The position numbers were made by a program, and so were the translations under genes. DNA of 64,000 nucleotides from Antarcticimicrobium sp. (GTDB taxonomy: Bacteria > Pseudomonadota > Alphaproteobacteria > Rhodobacterales > Rhodobacteraceae). How positions within the stretch are numbered: the first letter of the stretch is position 1; every line of letters starts with the position of its first letter. The notes under the pieces are model-generated. The model did no database searches. It was not told where the DNA came from and worked only from the letters and a program-made list of their open reading frames with translations. The stretch covers positions 62,001 to 126,000 of the forward strand of contig NZ_JARGPK010000056.1 of assembly GCF_029212575.1 (NCBI RefSeq). Direction: 5' to 3'. This document shows, piece after piece, positions 15,964-25,570 of the stretch.

Positions 15964-17601
15964 TCAGTTCCCGGCGCTCTCCATCTTGCGATGCGCGATC
16001 ACCTCCTCCAGCCAGCCCAGCTTCATCTCTGGCACCGAGGACAGCAGCAGGTCGGTGTAATCGTCGAACGGCGGGCTCAGAACCTGGCTTTTCGAGCCAT
16101 AGCGAACCACCTTGCCGCGGTACATCACGGCGATGGAATCGGCGATGGCGCGCACCGTGGCGATGTCGTGGGTGATGAAGAGAAAGGCCACGTTCTCGAT
16201 CTTCTGCAGGTTCAGCAGCAGCTTGAGAATGCCGTCGGCGACCAGCGGGTCGAGGGCTGATGTGACCTCGTCGCAGATGATCATCTTCGGTTTCGCCGCC
16301 AGCGCCCGGGCGATGCAGACACGCTGCTTCTGCCCGCCGGAAAGCTCGGCCGGATAGCGGTCGATGAAACCGTCGCCCATCTCGATCTCGTCGAGCAACT
16401 CTTTCAGGCGGCGCCGTTTCTCCTTACCCTTCAGGCCGAAATAGAACTCCAGCGGGCGGCCGATGATGGTGCCGACGGTCTGGCGCGGGTTCATCGCCAC
16501 GTCGGCCATCTGGTAGATCATCTGCAATTCGCGCAGATCCTCGCGGCTGCGCCCCTCCAGCGCCGGGGACAGGGTGCGCCCGGCAAACTCGATCTCGCCC
16601 GAGCGCGGCGGCAGAAGCCCGGTGATCACCCGCGCCAGCGTCGATTTTCCCGAGCCGCTTTCGCCCACCACGGCCAGCGTCTGGCCCGGGTGCAGGTCGA
16701 CCGAGACGTCGTGCAGAACGTCGAAGGGCGTGCCCTTGTAGCGCGCGGTGATGCCCGAGACGCGCAGCACCGGGTCGGGGGTGGGCGGCTGTTCCTCGTG
16801 CTCGATCGAGCGGACCGAGACCAGCGCGCGGGTATAGTCCTCCTGCGGGGCGTTGATGATCTGGTCGGTGGATCCGTATTCCACCTTGTCGCCGTTGCGC
16901 AGCACCATGATGTCGTCGCTGACCTGCGCCACCACGGCGAGGTCGTGGGTGATGTAAAGCGCGGCCACCCCGGTGTCGCGGATCGCCTCCTTGATCGCCG
17001 CCAGCACGTCGATCTGGGTGGTCACGTCGAGCGCGGTTGTGGGTTCGTCGAACACCACGAGATCCGGTTCAGGGCAAAGCGCCAGCGCGGTCATGGCGCG
17101 CTGCAACTGGCCGCCGGAGACCTGGTGCGGATAGCGGTTGCCGAAGGTTTCGGGATCGGGCAGGCCGAGCTTGGCAAACAGCGTCACCGCGCGCGCTTCG
17201 GCCTCGGACTTGGGAAAGCGGTTGTGGTGGATCGCCGCCTCGGTCACCTGTTCCATCAGCTTCTTGGCCGGGTTGAAGGCGGCGGCGGCCGATTGCGCGA
17301 CATAGGTCACTTCGGCGCCGCGCAGCTTGCGCAGCCCCCGCATCCCGCCCTTGAGGATATCGCGCCCGTTGATCCAGACCTCACCGCCGGTGATCTCGAC
17401 CCCGCCGCGGCCATAGCCCAGGGCGGCCAGTCCGATGGTGGATTTGCCGGCGCCGGATTCGCCGATCAGCCCCAGCACCTTGCCCTTTTCCAGCTGGAAC
17501 GAGACTCCGTGAACGATCTCGATCTCTTGCGGCGGCTCGCCCGGCGGATAGGCGGTTGCGCCGATCTTCAGATCGCGCACGTCAAGCATTGCGTCGCCCA
17601 T
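15964..17601 (-). CDS. Peptide-type ABC importer ATPase, two fused domains
   Basis: A 545-residue protein that joins the two ATPases usually encoded as separate dppD and dppF genes. Domain 1 shows Walker A GESGAGKST, signature VSGGQLQRAM and Walker B VVFDEPTTALD. Domain 2 shows GESGSGKST, LSGGQKQR and MIICDEVTSALD. Oligopeptide-transporter C-terminal extensions follow each domain. It powers uptake by the two permeases encoded just upstream. Its ATG overlaps the stop of the second permease gene (ATGA). Substrate may be a dipeptide, nickel or another small solute. Confidence 0.9.
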   Translation of the reverse strand: MGDAMLDVRDLKIGATAYPPGEPPQEIEIVHGVSFQLEKGKVLGLIGESGAGKSTIGLAALGYGRGGVEITGGEVWINGRDILKGGMRGLRKLRGAEVTYVAQSAAAAFNPAKKLMEQVTEAAIHHNRFPKSEAEARAVTLFAKLGLPDPETFGNRYPHQVSGGQLQRAMTALALCPEPDLVVFDEPTTALDVTTQIDVLAAIKEAIRDTGVAALYITHDLAVVAQVSDDIMVLRNGDKVEYGSTDQIINAPQEDYTRALVSVRSIEHEEQPPTPDPVLRVSGITARYKGTPFDVLHDVSVDLHPGQTLAVVGESGSGKSTLARVITGLLPPRSGEIEFAGRTLSPALEGRSREDLRELQMIYQMADVAMNPRQTVGTIIGRPLEFYFGLKGKEKRRRLKELLDEIEMGDGFIDRYPAELSGGQKQRVCIARALAAKPKMIICDEVTSALDPLVADGILKLLLNLQKIENVAFLFITHDIATVRAIADSIAVMYRGKVVRYGSKSQVLSPPFDDYTDLLLSSVPEMKLGWLEEVIAHRKMESAGN

Positions 17602-18416
17602 CAGCCGCGCCCCCCCTTCAAGGATGTGGTCCGGTTCAGGACCCAGTCCGCCACAAGGTTCACCGAGATCGCCAGCGTGGCGATGGCAAAGGCCGGGATC
17701 AGCGCGGCGGGGATGCCATAGACGATGCCATCCTTGTTTTCCTTCACGATACCGCCCCAGTCGGCCTCGGGCGGTTGCACGCCCAGGCCCAGGAACGACA
17801 GGGTCGAGACGAAGAGCACCATGAAGATGAACCGCAGTCCCATCTCGGCCACCAGCGGGCTGAGCGCGTTCGGCAGGATCTCGCGGAAGATGATCCAGAC
17901 CCGGCCCTCGCCGCGGAGCTTGGCGGCCTCGACGTAGTCCATCACGTTGATGTCGACCGCGACCGCGCGGGCCAGGCGAAAGACGCGGGTGGAATCGAGC
18001 AGCCCCATCACGAGGATCAGCACCGGCACCGTGACCGGCATCACCGAGAGCACGACCAGCGCGAAGATCAGCGAGGGGATCGACATCAGCAGATCGACCG
18101 CGCGCGACAGCAGCTGGTCGGCCCAGCCGCCCAGCACCGCTGCGAGAAAGCCCAGCACCGATCCGGTGGTAAAGCTGAGAACGGTGGCGGCGGTGGCGAT
18201 GAAGATGGTGGTGCGCCCGCCGTAGATCATCCGCGTCAGCAGATCGCGGCCGATGTTGTCGGTGCCCAGCAGGTGCGTGGCCGAAGAGGGTTCCCAGACG
18301 TCGCCGACGACCTCGGCCATGCCATAGGGGGCCAGAAGCGGCGCGAAGATCGCGGCGAGAAAGTAGAGCGCGGTAAAGAACAGGCCGACCGCGGCGGCGA
18401 ACGGGATCCTCATCAT
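17601..18416 (-). CDS. Peptide-type ABC importer permease (DppC-like)
   Basis: A 271-residue inner-membrane permease. An N-terminal helix and a periplasmic stretch containing L-L-G-T-D-N-I-G-R-D-L-L (the DppC/OppC hallmark) precede five further helices. The cytoplasmic EAA loop that docks the ATPase is E-A-A-K-L-R-G-E-G. The gene starts inside the stop of the first permease (ATGA overlap, with a tandem ATGATG start) and ends inside the start of the ATPase gene. Confidence 0.9.
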   Translation of the reverse strand: MMRIPFAAAVGLFFTALYFLAAIFAPLLAPYGMAEVVGDVWEPSSATHLLGTDNIGRDLLTRMIYGGRTTIFIATAATVLSFTTGSVLGFLAAVLGGWADQLLSRAVDLLMSIPSLIFALVVLSVMPVTVPVLILVMGLLDSTRVFRLARAVAVDINVMDYVEAAKLRGEGRVWIIFREILPNALSPLVAEMGLRFIFMVLFVSTLSFLGLGVQPPEADWGGIVKENKDGIVYGIPAALIPAFAIATLAISVNLVADWVLNRTTSLKGGRG

Positions 18417-19369
18417 TTCGGATGCCTCAGGCGCGGGTTGGTCAGGATCGAGACGACATCGGCCACCATGTTCAGGCCGATGTAGACGGCGGCGAAGATC
18501 AGGCCGCAGGCCTGCACCACCGGCACGTCCCGCTTGCTCACATGGTCGACGAGGTATTGGCCCATCCCGGGATAGACGAACACCACCTCGACCACGACGA
18601 CACCCACCACGAGGTAGGCAAGATTCAGCATCACCACATTGACGATCGGCGCGATCGAATTGGGGAATGCGTGGCGATAGATCACCTGGAACCGGTTCAG
18701 CCCCTTGAGCTCGGCGGTTTCGATATAGGCCGATTGCATCACGTTGAGGATGGCGGCGCGGGTCATCCGCATCATGTGCGCCAGCACAACCAGCGTCAGC
18801 ACCATGACCGGCATCGCGATCGACGACAGTTTCTCGCCCAGGCTCATGCCGTCGTTGATCATCGCCACCGAGGGGAACCAGCGCAGCTTGACGGCCACGA
18901 AATACATGATGAGGTAGCCGATCAGGAACTCCGGGATCGAGATCGAGGCCAGCGTGACCGTCGAGATCAGCTTGTCCGGCCAGCGGTCGCGGAAGCGCAC
19001 GGCAAGCAGCCCAAGAAAGATCGCCAGAGGCACCGCGATAACCGCGGCCCAAAATGCCAGGAACAGCGTGTTCTTCAACCGGTTACCGACACTATGGGCG
19101 ATGTCCTGCCCATTCGTCAGTGCGGTGCCGAAGTCACCCTGCAGCGCGTTGAAAAGCCAGTCGAAATATCGGGTCAACGCGGGTTCGTTCAGGCCCAGTT
19201 CCTGGCGCAGGTTGGCGAGCGCCTCGGGCGTGGCCGACTGGCCCAGAATAGATTGCGCCACGTCGCCGGGCAGGATTTGCGTGCCGACGAAGATTAGCGC
19301 CGAGACCAGAAATAGCAGCATGAGGCCCAGCGCGACGCGCTGGACCAACAGTTTCAGTGCCGGCGCCAT
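18413..19369 (-). CDS. Peptide-type ABC importer permease (DppB-like)
   Basis: A 318-residue inner-membrane permease of the DppB/OppB class. It begins with the typical helix followed by T-Q-I-L-P-G-D-V-A, has about six membrane segments, and carries the EAA-type loop near E-T-A-E-L-K-G-L-N. It forms the channel with the DppC-like partner. It starts one base after the stop of the substrate-binding protein gene, so the four genes form one operon. Confidence 0.9.
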   Translation of the reverse strand: MAPALKLLVQRVALGLMLLFLVSALIFVGTQILPGDVAQSILGQSATPEALANLRQELGLNEPALTRYFDWLFNALQGDFGTALTNGQDIAHSVGNRLKNTLFLAFWAAVIAVPLAIFLGLLAVRFRDRWPDKLISTVTLASISIPEFLIGYLIMYFVAVKLRWFPSVAMINDGMSLGEKLSSIAMPVMVLTLVVLAHMMRMTRAAILNVMQSAYIETAELKGLNRFQVIYRHAFPNSIAPIVNVVMLNLAYLVVGVVVVEVVFVYPGMGQYLVDHVSKRDVPVVQACGLIFAAVYIGLNMVADVVSILTNPRLRHPK

Positions 19370-19370
19370 C

Positions 19371-20951
19371 CTAGGCGGCCACCCACATTTTCATCGGAGC
19401 GTAATAGTTCATCAGGCCAAAGCCCGCCGATTCGCCCCAGCCTGCTACGCGATCGGACGAGGCATCGAGGAAGTCGTTGAACATCGGGCAAATCAGCCCG
19501 CCCTCGTTGTGCAGGATCATGCCCATATCGGCATACATCTGCTTACGCTTGTCCTGGTCCAGTTCGGCCCTGGCGGCCAGCAGAAGCTGGTCGAAGGTCT
19601 CGTTCTTGAACCGCGTGTCGTTCCAGTCAGCCGTGCTGAGGTAGGCCGTGGAATACATCTGGTCTTGAACCGGGCGGCCGCTCCAGTAACTGGTGCAGAA
19701 GGGCTGCTTGTTCCACACCTCCGACCAGTAGCCATCATTTGGCTCGCGTTTGATTTCCAGCGGAATGCCTGCATTGCCCAGCGATTGCTGGAACAGCGCC
19801 GCCGCATCCGGCGCGCTCGGGAACGAGTTGTCCGAGGTGCGCAGCAGGACAGGGTCGGTCCGGCCCGATTTCTTCCAGTGGAACGCAGCCTTGTCCGGGT
19901 CGTATTCGCGCTGCTCCATCGGTGTGAACAGCGGGTACGAGGCGTTGATCGGAGTATCGTTACCGACCGAGCCATAGCCGAACAGGATCTTGTCGATCAT
20001 CTCCTGGCGGTTCATGCCCCATTTTAGCGCAAGCATCACGTCGTTGTTGTCGAACGGCGCGGTGTCGCGATGTGCGATGAACACGTAGTGACCCGGGCCA
20101 GCGGTCTTGTGCACGGTGATGTTCGGCGCGCGGTCGATCAAGCCGGCGGTGCGCGGCGGCACCCGGTTGACGAGATCCACCTGGCCCGACTGCAGCGCCG
20201 CAACCCGCGCTGTATCATCGTTGATCACGATCAGCTCGATGGTGCCGGCATTGCCGAAATCGCGCCAGTAATTCTCGTTCTTCTCGAACACGAAGCGCAC
20301 GCCCGGATCGGCCGATTTCATGACGTAGGGGCCGGTGCCGATCGTCGCGGTCGGGTCGTCCTTGCCGCCGCCCGGCTGGATCAGCAGGTGATAGTCGGTC
20401 ATCAGGTACGGCAGGTCGGCGTTGGGCTGCTCCAGTTCGATGATGAACTCGTCGCCCTCCACGCGCATGCTCTGGATGCCGCGCATGATCCCAAGCGCGC
20501 CTGACTTGGTCTCGTCGCCCGAATGGCGTTCCATCGTCGCCAGCACGTCGTCGGCCGTCATGGTCTTGCCGTTCGAGAAGGTCACGCCCGAGCGGATCTT
20601 GAACGTCCAGACCTTCGCATCCGGCGAGGACGAATAGCTTTCGGCCAGAATCGGCTCGATCGCGTTGCCCGGCGCAAGCTCCAGCAGGGGCTCGCCCCAC
20701 ATGCGGGTGACAAGCGTCTGGCCCTGGTTCGCCGACAGGGCGGGATCGAGACTGTCAGCCGAACCCGAGCCGTTGACGCCCACCTTGATCGTGCCGCCCT
20801 TCTGCGGACCGGCGGCCTGCACGGCCTGGGCGAACATCGTGTTCGCGATCGCGGCGCCGATGCCCAGCGCACCGGCCCGGCCGATGAATTCGCGGCGGCT
20901 CATTTTCCCGGCGCCAGCGCGCGCGGCGAGATAGTTCAAGTGGTTGGTCAT
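19371..20951 (-). CDS. Peptide-type ABC substrate-binding protein with Tat signal
   Basis: A 526-residue periplasmic binding protein of family 5 (SBP_bac_5, DppA/OppA-like). The N terminus carries a twin-arginine signal, S-R-R-E-F-I-G-R-A-G followed by a short hydrophobic run and A-V-Q-A-A, so it is exported folded by the Tat system. The body has the family blocks P-I-L-A-E-S-Y, F-K-I-R-S-G-V-T-F and G-T-G-P-Y-V. It delivers solute to the permeases encoded downstream. The start is followed in the leader by a GGGAGAAA site and upstream by a palindrome at 20999-21014. Confidence 0.9.
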   Translation of the reverse strand: MTNHLNYLAARAGAGKMSRREFIGRAGALGIGAAIANTMFAQAVQAAGPQKGGTIKVGVNGSGSADSLDPALSANQGQTLVTRMWGEPLLELAPGNAIEPILAESYSSSPDAKVWTFKIRSGVTFSNGKTMTADDVLATMERHSGDETKSGALGIMRGIQSMRVEGDEFIIELEQPNADLPYLMTDYHLLIQPGGGKDDPTATIGTGPYVMKSADPGVRFVFEKNENYWRDFGNAGTIELIVINDDTARVAALQSGQVDLVNRVPPRTAGLIDRAPNITVHKTAGPGHYVFIAHRDTAPFDNNDVMLALKWGMNRQEMIDKILFGYGSVGNDTPINASYPLFTPMEQREYDPDKAAFHWKKSGRTDPVLLRTSDNSFPSAPDAAALFQQSLGNAGIPLEIKREPNDGYWSEVWNKQPFCTSYWSGRPVQDQMYSTAYLSTADWNDTRFKNETFDQLLLAARAELDQDKRKQMYADMGMILHNEGGLICPMFNDFLDASSDRVAGWGESAGFGLMNYYAPMKMWVAA

Positions 20952-20998
20952 GTTTTTCTCCCGTTGATTATGTCCACGACTGGCGCGCGGTTTTTCTT

Positions 20999-21014
20999 GA
21001 TTGGTCAGTCAATC
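20999..21014. promoter_or_regulatory. Possible operator upstream of the ABC importer operon
   Basis: GATTG (20999-21003) and CAATC (21010-21014) form a perfect inverted repeat around GTCAGT, 48 bases before the binding-protein start. Size and symmetry fit a dimeric GntR- or TetR-type repressor site. No regulator gene lies next to it. Confidence 0.35.
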
Positions 21015-21071
21015 GTTGCGCAATCGCCGCACGCTCGCAAGTGTTTATTGACCCTGAATGTAAGAGGGATG

Positions 21072-23069
21072 TCACAGATGATCCCTGTCGATGCTATCGG
21101 CAATGTCGCGTTCATACAACAGGTTGTCGTTTTCGTACGCCTCTATCCGGGCCGTCAGGTGGAACCGCGTGGCGTCCGACCACATCTCGCACCGGGTCTC
21201 GGTGCGCAGCCGCCAGTCGCCGCGCTCGCGCTCGTCGGTCCAGTGGCAGGCCCCGCGCGCCGACAGCGGATCGTCGGGGTGGATGGTCCAGCGTTCGCGT
21301 GCGATTGTGCCGCCGACCAGCCCGTGGTCGAGATCCTCGCGCTTGCCGAAATCGTCCTCGATCACCAGCGTCACCGCACCGCTGACCATGTCCGTCTCGA
21401 TTCGGCGGACGTGATTTTCGGGCCGCAGGGGGCGGGTTTGCCAGGGCGCCTCGGCTTCGGGCGGGGGAAAGCGCCACTCGTCCCCCGTCGCGGTGGGGCG
21501 CACGGGCAGGTCCAGCCGCCCGGCCTCCAGCGTCAGCGTGGCGCTTTCGGGCGAGGGCCAGATCAGCGGCCAATAGGCCGAGGAGATCGCGACGCGGATC
21601 CGGTGGCCCGCCGGCACCCGGTAGGCGATCTGATCGAGCGGCACGGCGATGTCATAGCTTTGTCCCGGCTCCAGCGGACACGGGGCGCCGTGCCCGTCGC
21701 GATGGGCCAGGTTCAGCACGCCATAGGTGATCCGGGACGCGGCGCCGTCGGGATGGACGTGGTTGAGCCGCACCGCGATCTGCGCCTGCGGCTTGTCCGC
21801 CCGCAGCCGCAGGTGCAGAACCGGCGCGCCGAGGATATCGGTATCCTCCGCCAGCGGCGCACCGTCGAACGAGGCCGAGAGCGCATCGTCGCCGCGCTGG
21901 TCGCCGGGCATCTCCGGCCCCAGCCAGATCGCGCAGTATTCACCCGCCGCCATGCCGCAGTGATGCGGCGAGTTGACGGTCACGACCAGCGGGGCGGGGG
22001 TGTCGGACAACCCGGCGTCGGTCAGGTGGAGCGATTGCCGGGGGATGTGGGAGGTCGCCCCCTCGGTCTCGGCGATCCAGCGGCCGGGGCGCTCCGCATA
22101 CCAGGCGGCGGGGCGCAGCCCGTCCATCAGGTGGGCGCGGTAATCCGGGTCGTCCTCGACCCCGGTGTCGATCCCCTTCAGCCAGCGATCCCACCAGCGC
22201 AGCGCCTCTTGCAGGAACCCGATGCGCGGCTCGGGCACGGCGAAATGCGGGTACTTGTGCACCCAGGGCCCGACGATCCCCTTGGCGCCGGGGAGGTTCT
22301 CAACGATCCGCGGCACCGCGTTCTTGTAGGCGTCGCCCCAGCCGCCCACCGCCAGCACCCGCGCCTTGATCGCGCTGTAATCCTCGCAGACCGAGCCATG
22401 CCGCCAATAGGCATCGCGCCGTTGATGCCGAAGCCATGTGGCGGGCAGAAAGGGTTCGTTCTCCAGCCGCTGCATCCACATGTCGCGCCAGGCGTCCCCC
22501 ACCAGCGCCGGGTCGGGCGCGCGCGAGGAATACGCCCACATTGTCGCGCCCCAGCCGAGGTTCTCGTTCAGCAGGCAGCCGCCCTTGAAATGGATGTCGT
22601 CGGCGTAGCGGTCGACGGTGGAGCACAGCGTGATCACCGCCTTCAGCGGTTCAGGCGCGAGGGCGGCCACCTGCAACCCGTTGAACCCGCCCCAGCTGAT
22701 CCCCATCATGCCGACCGAGCCGCTGCACCAGCCCTGTGCGGCGAGCCAATGGATCACCTCGACCGCGTCGTCGAGTTCCTGGCTGGTGTATTCATCCTCC
22801 ATCACCCCCTGGCTGTCGCCATTGCCACGCATGTCCACCCGCACGCAGGCGTAGCCGCGTTTGGCGAAATATGGGTGCGTCAGCGCATCGCGCGCGGTGG
22901 TGCCGTCACGCTTGCGATAGGGGAGATATTCCAGGATCACCGGCACCGGGTCCTGCGCCGTATCCACCGGGCGCCAGACCCGCGCCGAAAGCCGGCAGCC
23001 ATCGGAGAGCGTGATGCCCATGTCGGGCATCTCTTCGATCTCGCGCAGGGCGTTTTCCGGTTGTGTCAT
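21072..23069 (-). CDS. CocE/NonD-family hydrolase
   Basis: A 665-residue serine hydrolase of the X-Pro dipeptidyl-peptidase/cocaine esterase family. The N-terminal alpha/beta hydrolase part has V-D-M-R-G-N-G-D-S-x-G and the nucleophile motif G-I-S-W-G-G. A C-terminal jelly-roll domain (about residues 380-640) has the family's F-L-like V-x-L-x-x-I-x-Y-R-V-x-x-G-H-R-I-R-V block. It has no signal peptide. The gene lies 120 bases upstream of the peptide-type importer on the same strand, which suggests that it processes an imported acyl or peptidyl substrate. Confidence 0.85.
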   Translation of the reverse strand: MTQPENALREIEEMPDMGITLSDGCRLSARVWRPVDTAQDPVPVILEYLPYRKRDGTTARDALTHPYFAKRGYACVRVDMRGNGDSQGVMEDEYTSQELDDAVEVIHWLAAQGWCSGSVGMMGISWGGFNGLQVAALAPEPLKAVITLCSTVDRYADDIHFKGGCLLNENLGWGATMWAYSSRAPDPALVGDAWRDMWMQRLENEPFLPATWLRHQRRDAYWRHGSVCEDYSAIKARVLAVGGWGDAYKNAVPRIVENLPGAKGIVGPWVHKYPHFAVPEPRIGFLQEALRWWDRWLKGIDTGVEDDPDYRAHLMDGLRPAAWYAERPGRWIAETEGATSHIPRQSLHLTDAGLSDTPAPLVVTVNSPHHCGMAAGEYCAIWLGPEMPGDQRGDDALSASFDGAPLAEDTDILGAPVLHLRLRADKPQAQIAVRLNHVHPDGAASRITYGVLNLAHRDGHGAPCPLEPGQSYDIAVPLDQIAYRVPAGHRIRVAISSAYWPLIWPSPESATLTLEAGRLDLPVRPTATGDEWRFPPPEAEAPWQTRPLRPENHVRRIETDMVSGAVTLVIEDDFGKREDLDHGLVGGTIARERWTIHPDDPLSARGACHWTDERERGDWRLRTETRCEMWSDATRFHLTARIEAYENDNLLYERDIADSIDRDHL

Positions 23070-23120
23070 GGCGTCAGAGTTCCCCCGTCACGCTGGGTCG
23101 GCTCGGTGGGAAACGACCCT

Positions 23121-24221
23121 TCACGTGCGAACCGCGACGAGAAGGTCCATGACATTGGTGCCGGTGGGGCCGGTGACCAGCAGGGCGTCCTGCGCGGCGA
23201 GGAAGCTGCCGCTGTCCGCCCGGTCCAGTGCCTCTTGCGCCCCCGGCCCCCAGGTGGTGCCGGTGACAAGGCCGCCGGCGGCCTCGGTCGGCCCATCGGT
23301 GCCATCGGTGCCGCCCACCAACACGGTGATCCCCGTGGTGCCCGCGATCTCCCGCGCCAGTGCCAGCGCCAGCGCCTGGTTGCGCCCGCCGCGGCCCGGA
23401 ATGTCGGGCAGAACCACGGTGGGCTCACCGCCGAGGATGATCGCGCCCGGTGCCATCGCCCGCAGGCGCGGCCCCCAGCGCCGGGCCAGCGCGTTCATCT
23501 CGTCGTGCAGCGCCTCATCCTGTTCCAACACCGCGATCCCCCGCGCGCGGGCCGCCTGTTCCGCCGCCATGCGGGCGTGCGCATTGCTGGCCACGATTCC
23601 GACGTCATAGGCAAAACCGGGGGCAGGGGGCGCGGCCCCGATGCCCGATCCGATCACCGCGATATCGTCGCCCGGCACGTCCGAGATCGCCAGCACCCGC
23701 ACCCGCGCGCCCCGGAAATGCGACAGCAGCCCGCCGCCCTTGATCCGCGACAGCCGGCGCCGTTCCGCGTTCATCGCGGTGATGTCCAGCCCCTGCGCCA
23801 GCAATCGCCGGTTCAGCGCCGCCAGGTCGTCCAGCACCTTGCCCGGCACCAGATCCTCGGCCAGCGACGAGGCGCCGCCGGAGACCAGCAGCAGCAGCTC
23901 CGATCCCGGCGCCATCGCCTCCACCGCCGCGCGCAGGGCGGCGCCGCCGCGCAGGCTGCGGGCGTCGGGCACCGGGTGGGCGGCCTCGATCACCTCGACA
24001 TCTGGGGGCAGCCCCTCGCCGTGGCCGTCCTTGGTCACCACCAGCGCCGGCACGCCGGGAAACCGCCTCAGCGCGGCACGGGCCATCGCGCCCGCCGCCT
24101 TGCCCACGGCAAGGATGCGGTCAGGGGCGATCCCCTCCAGCGCGGCCCCGGTCGCGGCGTATCCATCCACAGCGGCCACCCCGGCCTGCCAGAGCGTCAC
24201 TGCGGTGTCGCGCGGGTCCAT
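23121..24221 (-). CDS. Glycerate 2-kinase (MOFRL/DUF4147 family)
   Basis: A 366-residue cytoplasmic kinase that phosphorylates glycerate, normally to 2-phosphoglycerate. The N-terminal DUF4147 domain holds V-G-K-A-A-G-x-M and L-L-x-S-G-G-A-S-S-L. The C-terminal MOFRL domain holds G-R-N-Q-A-L-A-L-A, G-T-D-G-T-D-G-P-T and T-G-P-T-G-T-N-V-M-D-L. Length is a little short for the family (about 420). It directly abuts the stop of dtd and belongs to a co-directional run with a PfkB kinase. Confidence 0.87.
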   Translation of the reverse strand: MDPRDTAVTLWQAGVAAVDGYAATGAALEGIAPDRILAVGKAAGAMARAALRRFPGVPALVVTKDGHGEGLPPDVEVIEAAHPVPDARSLRGGAALRAAVEAMAPGSELLLLVSGGASSLAEDLVPGKVLDDLAALNRRLLAQGLDITAMNAERRRLSRIKGGGLLSHFRGARVRVLAISDVPGDDIAVIGSGIGAAPPAPGFAYDVGIVASNAHARMAAEQAARARGIAVLEQDEALHDEMNALARRWGPRLRAMAPGAIILGGEPTVVLPDIPGRGGRNQALALALAREIAGTTGITVLVGGTDGTDGPTEAAGGLVTGTTWGPGAQEALDRADSGSFLAAQDALLVTGPTGTNVMDLLVAVRT

Positions 24222-24659
24222 TCAGACCTCCATCCAGATCGTCACCGGTCCGTCATTGACCAGCGCCACCTTCATGTCGGCGGCGAATTGCCCGGTTGCC
24301 ACCGCCACCCCCTGCACCGCCATCCGGTCCGCGAAATAGTCATACAACCGCTTGCCCTCTTCCGGCGCGGCGGCGGTGGAAAACCCCGGCCGGTTGCCGC
24401 GCGCGGTATCGGCGGCCAGCGTGAACTGGCTGACCACCAGCGCCGCGCCGCCCGCATCCAGCAGCGAGCGGTTCATCTTGTCCGCCTCGTCCTTGAAGAT
24501 GCGCAGCTTGGCGATCTTGGCGGCCAGCTTGTCGGCCTGCGCTTCGGTATCGCCCTGCATGGCGCAGACCAGGATCAGCAGGCCGGGGCCGATCTCTCCG
24601 ATCTTCTCGCCTTCGACTGTGACGCTGGCCTCGGTGACACGTTGGATCAGGGCGCGCAT
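24222..24659 (-). CDS. dtd: D-aminoacyl-tRNA deacylase
   Basis: A 145-residue enzyme that frees tRNA from wrongly attached D-amino acids and glycine. The family's active-site blocks are present: S-Q-F-T-L near residue 78 and V-N-D-G-P-V-T-I near the C terminus. The start M-R-A-L-I-Q-R-V at 24659 is the standard one; an upstream in-frame ATG at 24674 is less likely. Its start lies inside the 3' end of the PfkB kinase gene (13-base overlap) and its stop abuts the glycerate kinase start. Confidence 0.93.
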   Translation of the reverse strand: MRALIQRVTEASVTVEGEKIGEIGPGLLILVCAMQGDTEAQADKLAAKIAKLRIFKDEADKMNRSLLDAGGAALVVSQFTLAADTARGNRPGFSTAAAPEEGKRLYDYFADRMAVQGVAVATGQFAADMKVALVNDGPVTIWMEV

Positions 24660-25570
24660 GGGGTCTCCTTCCATTTCGGGGCGTCGGCGCCGGGACGCGT
24701 GACGCTGTCGCTGGCCATGGCGATGCCATGAGCCAGTGCCGCGCGCAACGCATCCTCCGGCAGGTTCAGCGGTTTGCTCAACTGCCCCGCATGGGCCAGA
24801 TGCGCCATGAACCCAGCGTTGAAGATGTCGCCGGCGCCGACGGTATCGGCAACCTCGGCGCGGGGCGCCGGCAGGCCGACGATCTCGGCCCCGCGCATCG
24901 CCACTGCTCCCAGCGCCCCGCGGGTGTGCAACAACAGCGGTGCCGCGGCCCGCAGGTGGTCCAGCGCGCCCGACCCCAGCCAGTGCAGATCCTCGTCCGA
25001 GACCTTCACCACATCGGCCAGCGCCGCCATCCGCATCAGCCGCGCGCGATAGGCGGTGGCGTCCTTTACCAGCCCGGGCCGGATGTTCAGGTCCAGCCAG
25101 ATCAGCCGGTCGGGTGCGGCGCGCCGCGCCAGCACCTCGAAGGCCGCCGCCGCAGGGGGGGCGATCAGGCTGATGCCGCCGAAGACCAGCGCGCGGGCGC
25201 TGTCTGGCAGCGGATCAGGCAGGTCGGCCAGCGCATAGAGCGCCCCGGCGGTGTCGTTGTCGTAGAGGTCGAACCGCGTGCCCCCTTCGACCGGCTGCGC
25301 CAGCGCCAGCGGGCAGGGGCGGTCGGATCGGGCGGCATGGGTCAGCGACACCCCCTCGGCCTGCAGATGCGCCGCCAGCCGCGCGCCCGCTGGATCGGAC
25401 GAGAGCGCGCCGACGAAGCCCGCCCTTACCCCCTGCCGCGCCAGTGCCACCGCGCAATTCAAGGCGCCGCCGCCAGGCACCGGGCGAAAGCCCGTGCCGC
25501 CCCCCTCAAGCGCGGCGGGCACCATGTCGAGCACCGCCTCGCCGCAGCACAGGATCGCCGGGCCGCTCAT
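24647..25570 (-). CDS. PfkB-family carbohydrate kinase (fructokinase-like)
   Basis: A 307-residue ribokinase-fold kinase. The N terminus has the [12 protein letters not shown]-x-G sugar-binding motif. The C-terminal signature [13 protein letters not shown] contains the catalytic aspartate and anion hole. Together with glycerate kinase in the same run it suggests sugar or sugar-acid catabolism, with fructose as a plausible substrate. It overlaps the nitroreductase stop by four bases and dtd by thirteen. Confidence 0.85.
   Translation of the reverse strand: MSGPAILCCGEAVLDMVPAALEGGGTGFRPVPGGGALNCAVALARQGVRAGFVGALSSDPAGARLAAHLQAEGVSLTHAARSDRPCPLALAQPVEGGTRFDLYDNDTAGALYALADLPDPLPDSARALVFGGISLIAPPAAAAFEVLARRAAPDRLIWLDLNIRPGLVKDATAYRARLMRMAALADVVKVSDEDLHWLGSGALDHLRAAAPLLLHTRGALGAVAMRGAEIVGLPAPRAEVADTVGAGDIFNAGFMAHLAHAGQLSKPLNLPEDALRAALAHGIAMASDSVTRPGADAPKWKETPCAP

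Noticed and set aside
20523-24731. A 1402-codon open frame on the + strand across the importer, hydrolase and kinase genes
   Set aside because: It is antisense to at least five well-supported genes, has an Arg/His/Gly/Pro-skewed composition and no recognisable domain. Long antisense frames are common in high-GC DNA.
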